From NCBI RefSeq assembly GCF_002027545.1, contig NZ_MXAN01000050.1:12851-39637 (forward strand): a DNA stretch of 26,787 nt, in the 5' to 3' direction. This DNA is from Moraxella lacunata. GTDB lineage: Bacteria; Pseudomonadota; Gammaproteobacteria; Pseudomonadales; Moraxellaceae. Positions 17,601-24,202 of this stretch are shown here, in pieces (the stretch's first letter is position 1; each line of letters begins with the position of its first letter). Below the pieces are notes generated by a model, which saw only the letters and a list, made by a program, of their open reading frames with translations, had not been told where the DNA came from and searched no databases. The translations under genes and the position numbers were made by a program.

Positions 17601-18575
17601 GCCATTGGTGATACCATCAAAGACACCCAAGGCAATGACACCCTAAGAGGCACAACCGCCGATAATACTTTTGTCTACACAAAAGGCATTGACACCATCA
17701 TTGATAAAGGTGGTAATGACACGTTGGTGTTTGGTAATGGTATTACCTTTAATCAGGTAGGTTCCACTCTTTTGATGTCAGGCAATGATTTGATACTGCG
17801 AGTAAACGGTAGCACCACCAATCAAGTAACGCTAAAAGACTTCTTTGGCAGTGCCGACAGCGTTATCGAGACCATCAAGTTTGAGACAGGCGGTCAGATT
17901 GATTACAAGAGAATCTATGAGCTTTTTGGTAAAAAAGTACCAACAAAGTCTGATGAATCAGCTCTGCCACCTGCCGTAAGTCCAGATGTCCATGATAATG
18001 CACCGCTAACCATCTCAAAAGACAATCACATCATCGCAGATGCTCGTGCCAACAAGCTTTATGGCACAGACGGTCATGACCAATTACAGGGCTTAGCAGG
18101 GGCAGACACCTTAGATGGCAAAGCAGGACATGACATTCTCATCGGTGGCAGTGGTAATGACAGACTTATCGGTGGCAGTGGCAATGACCTATACTACTTC
18201 ACCAAAGGCTTTGGCAAAGATACCATCATTAATACAGGCGGTGGCTATGACAACATCTACTTTGATGGCATAAGCTTTAACCAAGTTGGCAGAGGTCTTA
18301 CCAAGATGAATAATGACCTTATCCTAAAAGTATCTGGAAGCACTGATGAGCTGACCATCAAAGACTTCTTTACAGGAGGCGATAATGCTGACATCAATAT
18401 CAGCTTTGCTGATGGCGGTAGCATTAGTGCCACAGAGCTACTTGGTCTATTCAAGTCAAGTAAAACTGCCACTCATACAGACATTGACGGCTTTAACAAA
18501 GCACTTGATGTGTCTTTGGCACTAATGGAGGAATTTAAGACCCTCACCACAGAGAGTGGTACGACAATTATTTAA
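11616..18575 (+). CDS. Large C-terminal RTX calcium-binding fragment (2319 aa)
   Basis: This is the intact downstream part of the interrupted exoprotein; the frame is open from 11529, and TTG 11616 is the first nominal start, with no convincing ribosome binding site. From the N-terminus it holds a degenerate RTX block, a 44-residue super-repeat array (12633-13424), and an EF-hand-like Asp-rich region (DLNNNGRIDNGGELFG at about 14170 and two DxNxDG loops at 14285-14390). Next are a helical domain, HCBP-related modules (IDQIQFAGG near 15640), four GADTYHVDN/VENLTL repeats of about 80-90 residues (15890-16830), a cadherin-like He_PIG-type domain (about 17240-17560), and terminal RTX blocks. It lacks the nuclease and may not be translated alone. 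Confidence 0.8.
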   Translation: MTGLGEKAEQLDSTGYTLGTDDNNLIGGHQYVASYAGNDFVVTTINNDVVIAGAGNDVVNTGDGDDVVYAGVNEGSADDNDVVFTGEGSDKIYAGAGDDIIFSSSPMNGAYYDIINHLKTEEQQKADDKANLLAHQRAYSNLFFKNIKYDSLAEISHSPSYYFGDSYHLLPSVNSYYWATAKNNRPVNFFYNVYALTNHGESYAGADIVYAGVGNDVVVGSSDTDSLYGEQGNDALYGLSGNDLLDGGEGDDELVGGDGLDILVGGAGKDRISGGLEHDKLYGGVGNDVLNGDLSLLRNTGDYPTGTPFERFGDDYLDGGVGDDILVGNGGHDRLYGSEGDDKLQGDYKDLDGQYHGNDILDGGIGNDKLRGDGGNDTLYGGEGDDELQGDSSDLDGQYHGDDALDGGKGNDRLWGDGGNDILYGGEGNDKLMGDNSLMSDEYHGNDILFGGAGNDSLWGQGGQDKLYGGEGNDYLDGDHEAVDGQYHGGDYLEGGQGNDSILGSGGNDHIDGGEGDDFLVGDKKELDGRYHGNDVLYGGEGVDRIFGQGGQDTLYGGAGDDILNGDALDIDSAYHGDDILYGGEGNDTLLGQGGNDILYGGTGNDYLDSGNGDSDVLYGESGDDILIGGGRLESGEGEDYYNITQKAVVKDSDGRGFLFFKGKQLNGANVFIKSDTLDKPDILDFSQQGYILNDTSADRLQEVERSENYIRYIVNGDNNFVYKNQLNTEGLTSGNLGIKFYVTVYKDSDNQDYMDDPDPFGTQIQHPFTGFLPLPSLVGYQPFLGNPPVNLPPFAPPKNPPALSDPLVLDLNHNGKIDTIHLSRGVNFDLDGNRFAEQTSWVNGDDGFVVLDLNNNGRIDNGGELFGTDTLIQGTSNKARNGFIALAQYDNNQDGLISTDDEMYKHLKIWQDKNQDGISQSDELKTLEEHGIIDIGLSKQYENTVDDNQVLHTYQGVFNQTITTSQIQNNATINTIIPKQGIAKTLLFQVNISNTKWQVNEDDVGISDEVKALPNLLGYGTVKFLHHAISEDTTGQLKSLIAQFNTATFENQSTIAEQILIHWTGKTNEAKGVPVEGRINLQQLGVLKALWGKEQEWRNVGLNRFAKGVLENAYQDTLKSLHAGLLTQTHHKSWVQMIDFKINEHIYKGVTEKVYQADFSLLIKRLVDIYKKDADYGENLINELDFTIKYLDINHSQLYNDWLQQFSWFVKETELENLTALLLEKDNATIYNDIIVATDQNDVVNTQGGNDVIIGGKGDDELQGGIGSDTYVFSLGDGKDMILNYDESFSKLDTIYFTQDINPNQVQAKREDGHLILQYSSEDSITVKDFFDSNGAADYRIDQIQFAGGAIWDIEYLLDKVRQATIGDDKIYGYDNQPDVLEGKEGNDTLYGNAGDDTLDGGSGNDILDGGLGADRLLGGADNDTYHVNESGDEVIENAKEGEDIVISEIDHTLTQNVENLTLTNNQQAITATGNNLNNILTGNTFNNILDGRAGIDTMIGGLGDDTYYVDNTLDIIIEKTGEGYDSVIASSDYTLSEHVENLTLIGDAIVAIGNDLDNILIGNEKFNRLDGGHGDDTLDGGLGADTMIGGLGADTYHVDNALDVIIELPNKGYDTIISQVDYTLVKNVERLILEAGSNATHATGNELDNHIIGNETDNVIDGGMGADLMDGGHGDDYYVVDNEFDNVVEQFDGGIDTVEQHIDRSFYNFDEFGNPIKTGSYHQLFDNVENLILKSTAKTAFGNDLDNIITLNNKDNFVNALAGNDTIIYQKGGGRDTILSNDSLESKDTLAIHGYDLSEAMFVRVTNTASNHDMLQIRFKGSNDQITLIDYFAEQVGEFDNRMDEITFTKGGNTTTLSQSEFEAKIFAQANNHAPWVNKHPRPIKGEIDKALSITFDKDTIKDVDAYDSELSYRLTLASMGADGQYEPLPDWLSFDPSTLTLTGTPPKEAAGNLQFILWGEDSFNHSAGTYVNLSIAGATVDKPTETSPLAPVAIGDTIKDTQGNDTLRGTTADNTFVYTKGIDTIIDKGGNDTLVFGNGITFNQVGSTLLMSGNDLILRVNGSTTNQVTLKDFFGSADSVIETIKFETGGQIDYKRIYELFGKKVPTKSDESALPPAVSPDVHDNAPLTISKDNHIIADARANKLYGTDGHDQLQGLAGADTLDGKAGHDILIGGSGNDRLIGGSGNDLYYFTKGFGKDTIINTGGGYDNIYFDGISFNQVGRGLTKMNNDLILKVSGSTDELTIKDFFTGGDNADINISFADGGSISATELLGLFKSSKTATHTDIDGFNKALDVSLALMEEFKTLTTESGTTII
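12633..13424 (+). repeat. Six-fold 132-bp (44-aa) super-repeat in RTX region
   Basis: Six units start exactly 132 bp apart at 12633, 12765, 12897, 13029, 13161 and 13293, and a truncated seventh begins at 13425. Each 44-residue unit pairs one variable insert with a conserved YHG (for example LDGQYHGNDILDGG) and three or so RTX nonapeptides ending LYGGE. The regular insert within the nonapeptides suggests a beta-roll with a repeated side loop. Confidence 0.9.
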
Positions 18576-18601
18576 GCTTGGCTTTATTTGTGTTTTATCT
18601 T

Positions 18602-18637
18602 ACGTCCTCAAATTTAGGTTTGGGGGCGTTTTATTTG
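18602..18637 (+). terminator. Terminator of the RTX gene
   Basis: ACGTCCTCAAA pairs with TTTGGGGGCGT (two G-T pairs), followed by TTTATTT, 27 bp after the RTX stop codon. Confidence 0.75.
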
Positions 18638-18752
18638 GGTTGTCTGGGGTGGTGTTTTGCAGTTGGTTAATGCACCCAACCCAAATCCATGAATTTTTTA
18701 TGGAAAAAACATAGAAAACACAAAAACCAATTTAAAAATGGTAAAATTTGTG

Positions 18753-18758
18753 TATAAT
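18753..18758 (+). promoter_or_regulatory. Consensus -10 for the first large lipoprotein
   Basis: TATAAT lies 55 bp before ATG 18814. A weak TTTAAA at 18731-18736 is 16 bp upstream and could serve as -35. The surrounding 238-bp gap otherwise holds only the RTX terminator. Confidence 0.45.
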
Positions 18759-18813
18759 CTAATCCACTTATCATTTAGATTAAAAGTATCAATAACTCAC
18801 CCAAGGATACGTT

Positions 18814-21141
18814 ATGCCCAAAATACCCAAAATATCTAAGCCATTCCCCAAAGCACTAAGCCTAGCCATGGCAGGTGTATTACTCTCTGCTTGCCAGTCT
18901 GCCCCCAGCACGCACAGCACCACACCCACGCCTGCCCATAACATCACGCACATTGACAAAAGCCTGTCACCATCCAAACTGGCACAGCACGACCTAGTCA
19001 CGGCACTACGTCAGCACATGAATGCCGAGCGTTATGCGGTGTCCACTTATCATTATGCCGTCAAGCCCCTAGCGGTCAGCGAGATTGACAAAGACTCAGA
19101 CAGTGCCTTTACCACCTTTATCAAGGTCATGGATTATAAGGACAAGGCTCACAAGACTGACGATGACACAAGCGAACCTTATATGACCATCAGCGACTAT
19201 TTGGGGGATGATGGCGAGCTTGGCGACTTACCTTATCTACGCTATGATGACGAACAACATGGACTCACCCCCGATACCGTAACCCGTGTAGTCGGCATGA
19301 GCGAAGAATATCAAGCGGTGTCAGATGAGATTAGAATGTTGGCATATGAGCTAGAAAGCCATGCATTTACGTCTGCCTACATAAACATGGGTGATTTTGT
19401 CAAAGATACTGGGCGTTTTGACCAACAAGCCTTTAAAAAGTACATCAATGACTTTGACCGCTCTTTTCAAGCAAAAGCCAATGCCTTGCTTGCCACCGCC
19501 CAAGGCTACCAAAAACAAGACATCCGCCAACTACAAGCCTGTGCCACCACTTTTAAACAGGGTGCCATAAACACCGCCAAGCACATCAAAACAGCTGATG
19601 ATATTACAAATCATGTCGATGAGTTATATTCATTGATAACTTCTGTAAATGCTTGCACTCATGCTGTTACTGGCGAAACACAAGCACTTCATCCTTATCA
19701 TTACATCTCCAACCAAACAACCCAGCAAGAGTTACAACAACAGGCAAGTGCCAAAGAATGTGCCACTCATGCCACCACTCAAAATCAGGCTTTGATTCAG
19801 TCGGGAAAAGACTACATCAAGCATGCCGATGAATTTAATGCAGTTCATGAAGAATATATATCATGCTATGAACCGTTAGTAGAGTCTGCCATGGATGACG
19901 ATGATTATTATGAAAGCCATGACCCCTACTCGGGTGTGTTCGGCTCACTTCGTGCCTATCGTGAGATGAAAGAACAAGAGCGTGAGCAGGGCAAAACAGA
20001 CGTACAAAGCCGTGATTATGGGCTGTCGTCCTTGCTTGGGGGGATATTTAAAATGAACCAAACCCCTGAACAGGTCACCGCCCAAAACCTATATCAATAT
20101 CAGCACCTAAGCGTCCAAGGTCTCTCCCACCATGAACCGAGTGCCAAACGCAGTCAGCATTTGTGGTCGATTGACTATGACAGTCCCACCGCCACTTATT
20201 CCATGCAACTGCCTGTGCGTGCCGACCACGCCAAAGGCGAGCTGACCGCCGATGTCTCAGCCGTCCTGCCATTGGTCGCACTCATCAGTCCCAAGCACGC
20301 CCCCCTACCCAAAGACGTGCCAGACGGCCTGATGTCCTTTGCCCTGCCTGATGAACTACAAAAACAGATACCTACTGACATAATTTATACGGCAATCACT
20401 GACGGCATCATCGCAGGCATGGACGGACTAAATGGCGAGAAGTTTACGCCCATGGACATCAGCCAAGACGTCTTTGCCAAAGAAGTCGGGGCAAGTCGTG
20501 CCATCAAGGTTGAGTTTGGTGCCAAAGAAATGGGCAAAGCCTACGCCATCATCGCCAAGCACGTCGGGCGTGATTTGCATGCTTATGTGGACAAGCACCC
20601 CGAGCATTATGCCGACAAAGTCAGCGACCACACCGACACTGACAGCAACCCCATCAGCACGCCAAACACCGTCAAATCCATCATTGATAACTTTACCATT
20701 CTAAACAGCAGTTATCGCACGGATGACGTGGGCGAACTGTTCGGGGCGGTTGAAGGAATATTGCCTTTTGCCTTGAACACGACCAGCTATGTCTATCTTG
20801 ACCGCCAAGGCAACATCATCGCCACCCAGACCCTAAGCAGTCTGGACGAACACATCAGTGGCATGACCACCCAAAGCCTAAACCAAGTCCGCTATGACAA
20901 GGGGCTGTTTGACAAACACGCTTTGGCACGCCAATTTAAAGACGCCTTTACCAAAACGACCGCCGTGGACGGCGTGGCACTCATCAAGCAAGCCAAAAAA
21001 GAAAACGACCAGCAATATGAAGCACTCATGGCACGCTATGGTTATGATTATGAGTCAAGCCCATCAGATGACCACGAATGCGAAGGCGATACAGCCTGCA
21101 CAGCAGCCGAAGCGGCAATAGCGACAGAAGAAGCAAGATAA
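18814..21141 (+). CDS. Large predicted lipoprotein, function unknown
   Basis: The 775-residue precursor has a lipoprotein signal peptide: basic start, hydrophobic core LSLAMAGVLL and lipobox LSAC with the lipidated Cys at residue 27. Gln at +2 favours the outer membrane under the usual Lol rule. AAGGA at 18803-18807 supports ATG 18814. No catalytic motif is recognised. The mature part is charged, has several scattered Cys residues, a mid-region of alternating hydrophobic residues (about 420-520), and ends in an acidic tail with HECEGDTAC. Size, signal and a weakly similar central stretch suggest that the next gene is a distant paralogue. Codon use is GC-richer than the RTX gene. Confidence 0.8.
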   Translation: MPKIPKISKPFPKALSLAMAGVLLSACQSAPSTHSTTPTPAHNITHIDKSLSPSKLAQHDLVTALRQHMNAERYAVSTYHYAVKPLAVSEIDKDSDSAFTTFIKVMDYKDKAHKTDDDTSEPYMTISDYLGDDGELGDLPYLRYDDEQHGLTPDTVTRVVGMSEEYQAVSDEIRMLAYELESHAFTSAYINMGDFVKDTGRFDQQAFKKYINDFDRSFQAKANALLATAQGYQKQDIRQLQACATTFKQGAINTAKHIKTADDITNHVDELYSLITSVNACTHAVTGETQALHPYHYISNQTTQQELQQQASAKECATHATTQNQALIQSGKDYIKHADEFNAVHEEYISCYEPLVESAMDDDDYYESHDPYSGVFGSLRAYREMKEQEREQGKTDVQSRDYGLSSLLGGIFKMNQTPEQVTAQNLYQYQHLSVQGLSHHEPSAKRSQHLWSIDYDSPTATYSMQLPVRADHAKGELTADVSAVLPLVALISPKHAPLPKDVPDGLMSFALPDELQKQIPTDIIYTAITDGIIAGMDGLNGEKFTPMDISQDVFAKEVGASRAIKVEFGAKEMGKAYAIIAKHVGRDLHAYVDKHPEHYADKVSDHTDTDSNPISTPNTVKSIIDNFTILNSSYRTDDVGELFGAVEGILPFALNTTSYVYLDRQGNIIATQTLSSLDEHISGMTTQSLNQVRYDKGLFDKHALARQFKDAFTKTTAVDGVALIKQAKKENDQQYEALMARYGYDYESSPSDDHECEGDTACTAAEAAIATEEAR

Positions 21142-21190
21142 CCATTTAAAAGGCTTGCCCCGTTCTTGGCTTGATTTGATTAAATTACAT

Positions 21191-21223
21191 TAAATTAAAT
21201 TGATTGGTAAATTAAATTGATTG
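21191..21223. repeat. AT-rich 16-bp direct repeat between the lipoprotein genes
   Basis: TAAATTAAATTGATTG occurs at 21191-21206 and 21208-21223 (17-bp period). The 324-bp gap between the two lipoprotein genes also has a small GGGATTTATCCC palindrome near 21336 and element copy 4, but no gene. Confidence 0.7.
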
Positions 21224-21362
21224 TCAAAATGGATAAAATCGGTAAAATTACTAAAAACTAGCATTGCCATACTGATAAATTTATCTTTAACTATTTAACT
21301 TTACAAATCAATACCTTGTCATCAGCCAAGATTGGGATTTATCCCGATTAATACACTCATTA

Positions 21363-21452
21363 AATCTCTTTCCAAACTAAAAATAAACCCTTATAAGTAT
21401 TGGGGTTGAAGTTTTTAAAAATCCATAAAAATCAGGGTTTGGAAAGAAGTCT
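21363..21452 (-). mobile_element. 90-bp MITE-like element, copy 4 (inverted)
   Basis: This is the exact reverse complement of copies 1, 3 and 5. It is flanked by ATTA at 21359-21362 and 21453-21456. It ends only 13 bp before the ATG of the second lipoprotein, with the right-hand duplication abutting its AAGGA ribosome binding site, so it forms most of that gene's proximal 5' leader. Confidence 0.92.
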
Positions 21453-21465
21453 ATTAAGGAAAACC

Positions 21466-23307
21466 ATGAAAACACTACCTTATCGCACACTAAGTTTGGC
21501 TGTCGCTAGCTGTCTGATGACCGCCTGTGCCACCACGCAAGCCCCACAGTCTGCCACCACAAGCCACGACCATCACGCCAAAGAAGTCCTAGCCAAAGCG
21601 GTCAAATCACAACTTCGCTCATCATTTAGCTACGAGACAAATGCCTACGTCTCTAACGACATCCGCCGTCACGCCCTAAAAGACGTCACCGACAGCACGC
21701 CAGCTGATGACTGCGAAGCGGTGCATGACCATGCTTATGTTCGCCTACTTCGAACTGCCGAGACGGACAATCTGCCCATCAGCGATGACAAATACCAAGC
21801 CCATCGCACCAAAATCAAAGACGACTTTTTGGCATGCCGTGATGAACAAGAACAAGCGTCTGCCTATCAGCCTTTTGACTTTGAAAATTTTTATGAACAA
21901 AGCGGACAGCTGACCCCTGATGAGCAAGAGCAGGCATTCATCCATGCCGTCAGCACTCACCTAGACACTCAGACCAGCGAGCCATCTGCCCGCCCTGCCA
22001 CACCCCTAGACGCCAAAAAAGCCGAGCTATTGCACGAATATCTCATCACCCCATCTGGCGTGCGTGTGGTCGGCAGTTATCAGCCCCTACAAGGCAAGTT
22101 TACCGCCTTACCCATGCTAGACTACACCGCCAAAAACCTGCACATGTCCATCAATCAGCCCCTATACATCGACCTAAAAGCAGGGGGTATTTATCTGTGG
22201 GCAGATAACTTTGCTCTACTAAACAGCGAACTGCTTGATGCCAAACTGGGCGACAGCTGGCAAGGCAAATGGCTGTACATCCCCATCAATGACGGCAGTC
22301 TGCCCGAGAGCTTTACCCGTGATTTGGTCAAAGCCTACCTAAACGCCAAAAAAGAGAGCTTTATGGCACTGCCCCAAGACGGCTTTGTCATGGCAGGGGC
22401 AGATGAGCTTCGCCAGTTGCCATTTATCACCAATAACCTGCCTGCCGATAAACTAACTCTTATCCAAAACACGCCCACCATCATCAAAAATAACGTCAAA
22501 GACTCTGCCAAAGCGTACAGCGACTATGTCTTTGCTGACACACTCTACCAAGAGATGACCGCCAAATATCCAACACTCACTCAGCAAATGCCCGATTTTT
22601 ATGAGCGTGAGATTATTGACGGTGAGAGCGTGATTCATGTGATAAATGCCGACAGCGACACCGCCCAGACAGAGATAGAAGCAGAGACGGACGCCGCTGA
22701 CGAGAGCCGTGATGACTTTGTGGTTAATAGCGAGCTACTCATGCGTGGGCTATTTTTGTATCTGCAACGGCAAATCGAGAGCTACTATGGCGAGCTACAC
22801 AGTACCGATGACACGCCCCAAGAAGACCGCCCTGTCTCCAAATACGCCCCTGCCACGCATTATGGTGTCTCACACGGCAAAATCGCTTGGGTACATCAGC
22901 GTCACTATCTCAGCGATGACACGGTCGGAGCCAGATACATGGACAAGGCAGGCGTGACTGGCAGTGAACCGCTGTTTGTGGATGTCTTTACCCAAATCTT
23001 TCAAAACGCCAAACACATCAATGAGTTTGCTCGCCTGCCATCTGCCAGTCAAACGCCCAATGCCAACAACAGCGTCAATCTCTTTGCCTATCAAGATGCC
23101 CTACGAGCCAGATTCAAAGAGACGGGCGAGAAGCCACCGTTTATGGAGCATTATTCTCGTTATGCCTTGGGCAGTGCCAGTGATGACGATTATGGTTATG
23201 ATGACTATGATTATGAAGATTATAGCGATGAGCTTTATGAAGATTACTTTGATGAAGATTATCTTGATGAAGACATGGATAATAACGGCAAACCAAGCGA
23301 TAAATGA
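21466..23307 (+). CDS. Large predicted lipoprotein with acidic Tyr-rich tail, function unknown
   Basis: The 613-residue precursor starts at ATG 21466, after TAAGGA (21455-21460); the in-frame open stretch upstream is encoded by the mobile repeat and is not native. The signal peptide has lipobox LMTAC with the lipidated Cys at residue 21 and Ala at +2, favouring the outer membrane. No enzymatic motif is recognised. The middle of the protein (PLQGKFTALPMLDYTAK, then SINQPLYIDLKAGG) is laid out like a section of the preceding lipoprotein. The last 40 residues are almost only Asp, Glu and Tyr (for example DDYGYDDYDYEDYSDELYED), which could bind cations or positively charged partners. It is followed by its own terminator. 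Confidence 0.8.
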   Translation: MKTLPYRTLSLAVASCLMTACATTQAPQSATTSHDHHAKEVLAKAVKSQLRSSFSYETNAYVSNDIRRHALKDVTDSTPADDCEAVHDHAYVRLLRTAETDNLPISDDKYQAHRTKIKDDFLACRDEQEQASAYQPFDFENFYEQSGQLTPDEQEQAFIHAVSTHLDTQTSEPSARPATPLDAKKAELLHEYLITPSGVRVVGSYQPLQGKFTALPMLDYTAKNLHMSINQPLYIDLKAGGIYLWADNFALLNSELLDAKLGDSWQGKWLYIPINDGSLPESFTRDLVKAYLNAKKESFMALPQDGFVMAGADELRQLPFITNNLPADKLTLIQNTPTIIKNNVKDSAKAYSDYVFADTLYQEMTAKYPTLTQQMPDFYEREIIDGESVIHVINADSDTAQTEIEAETDAADESRDDFVVNSELLMRGLFLYLQRQIESYYGELHSTDDTPQEDRPVSKYAPATHYGVSHGKIAWVHQRHYLSDDTVGARYMDKAGVTGSEPLFVDVFTQIFQNAKHINEFARLPSASQTPNANNSVNLFAYQDALRARFKETGEKPPFMEHYSRYALGSASDDDYGYDDYDYEDYSDELYEDYFDEDYLDEDMDNNGKPSDK

Positions 23308-23330
23308 GTAGGGCGATTTTAATCTATATA

Positions 23331-23357
23331 AAAAGGGGATATAATCTATCCCCTTTT
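23331..23357 (+). terminator. Terminator of the second lipoprotein gene
   Basis: AAAAGGGGATA and TATCCCCTTTT form a perfect 11-bp stem with a TAATC loop, 23 bp after the stop codon. A-tracts and T-tracts flank both sides, so it may work in both directions. Confidence 0.88.
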
Positions 23358-23394
23358 ATGTATTACACCCAACCAACTTGATATTACTATACAA

Positions 23395-23411
23395 GGCGTG
23401 CTCAGCACGCC
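23395..23411. repeat. Short GC-rich palindrome in a convergent gap
   Basis: GGCGTGCT and AGCACGCC flank a single C. It is similar in design to the GGTGCGT palindromes at 26437-26497 and 26671-26690. It lies in the 288-bp convergent gap between the second lipoprotein and the thioesterase gene. Confidence 0.6.
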
Positions 23412-23430
23412 CCTACGTCCAGACATCATT

Positions 23431-23520
23431 AGACTTCTTTCCAAACCCTGATTTTTATGGATTTTTAAAAACTTCAACCCCAATACTTATAAGGGTTTAT
23501 TTTTAGTTTGGAAAGAGATT
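23431..23520 (+). mobile_element. 90-bp MITE-like element, copy 5
   Basis: Identical to copies 1, 3 and 4 (reversed). The flanks are CATT (23427-23430) and TATT (23521-23524), so the target duplication is imperfect by one base. It lies in an intergenic convergent region where it harms no gene. Confidence 0.9.
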
Positions 23521-23595
23521 TATTGCATTTGTAGTAATTTTAAAGTTTCTTGGGTGTATATGTTTTATAAAGCCTTTTAAAAGGTTTGCTGATAT

Positions 23596-24150
23596 TTAAT
23601 GCGGAAACGGCCGCTGTTTGTCCGCATCTATCCACGCTTGCACCCATTCATCAGGCGGTAGGCTCACCCCATCATAGCCAAGCGATGACAACACCTGTGC
23701 GGTCGGTATGGGCTTGCCCGTCATAAAGTTAGTCACTGCCGTACGAAGCAGTGCATGACAAGTACATTTGCCCTTAACCCACATCGTCTGCTCCATGTAG
23801 AACCACTTATCATCGATGGCACATACCCGAGTTTTCATCAGCACTTTATCAAAGAGTCGCACCCGTTTACGATACTGAATGGTACTGCCTGCCACCACCA
23901 AGCCCCACCGCTTTTGTACAAGTTTTTTACCCAGACCTGTGCGAATGGCAAAGTCATTACGCCCTAGGTCAAACAACGTCAAAATCCGCCCATTGTTCAT
24001 CTCAAAGAAGTTATCAATGTCATTCACATTGGCGGTAAAGCGATACTCGGTCGTGTCAGTCAGACCAAGCACCGTGCCTGACTTTTTGCTTTTGTGGTAA
24101 GCGGTTGCACTACTGATGATGTTTTGGGTTAGGCGTAAAAATGGATACAT
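23596..24150 (-). CDS. Hotdog-fold thioesterase (4HBT_2/THEM6-like)
   Basis: The 184-residue cytoplasmic protein has the pattern of acyl-CoA thioesterase-like hotdog proteins. NDIDNFFEMNNGRILTLFDLGRNDF (about 42-66) has the conserved D, NNGR and R positions. GSTIQYRKRVRLFDKV and DDKWFYMEQTMW supply the central strands. These proteins are thought to hydrolyse acyl-CoA or acyl-ACP; the substrate is unknown here. The start at 24150 has a weak Shine-Dalgarno sequence. It follows rep by 52 bp on the same strand and may be co-transcribed. Confidence 0.82.
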   Translation of the reverse strand: MYPFLRLTQNIISSATAYHKSKKSGTVLGLTDTTEYRFTANVNDIDNFFEMNNGRILTLFDLGRNDFAIRTGLGKKLVQKRWGLVVAGSTIQYRKRVRLFDKVLMKTRVCAIDDKWFYMEQTMWVKGKCTCHALLRTAVTNFMTGKPIPTAQVLSSLGYDGVSLPPDEWVQAWIDADKQRPFPH

Positions 24151-24202
24151 GACATACTCAGATTTTTATAAATAGATTAACGATGGGTAAAATGATAAAC
24201 GA

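Larger units (their letters stand above)
9303..18575 (+). pseudogene. Giant RTX exoprotein gene with N-terminal HNH/AHH-like nuclease, four lesions
   Basis: The original gene runs from ATG 9303 (AGGA at 9290-9293) to TAA 18575. Four lesions break it: a 37-bp tandem duplication at 9453-9526 (+1), TAA at 10066-10068, and two 90-bp mobile repeats with 4-bp duplications (each +94, so +1). The successive open frames are 0, 1, 1, 2, 0, exactly as these changes predict. Removing the duplication and inserts gives 9048 nt, or 3016 codons. The reconstructed order is nuclease domain, helical region, hydrophobic Ala/Val/Gly segment, RTX repeats, EF-hand-like loops, HCBP-related modules, more RTX, a cadherin-like domain, then RTX and a C-terminal secretion region. 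Such proteins leave the cell by type I secretion; no exporter is in the window. Confidence 0.85.

Noticed and set aside
21400..21465. N-terminal extension of the second lipoprotein (MGLKFLKIHKN...)
   Set aside because: These codons come from the inverted 90-bp element. The true start at 21466 has an AAGGA site and opens directly into a signal peptide.
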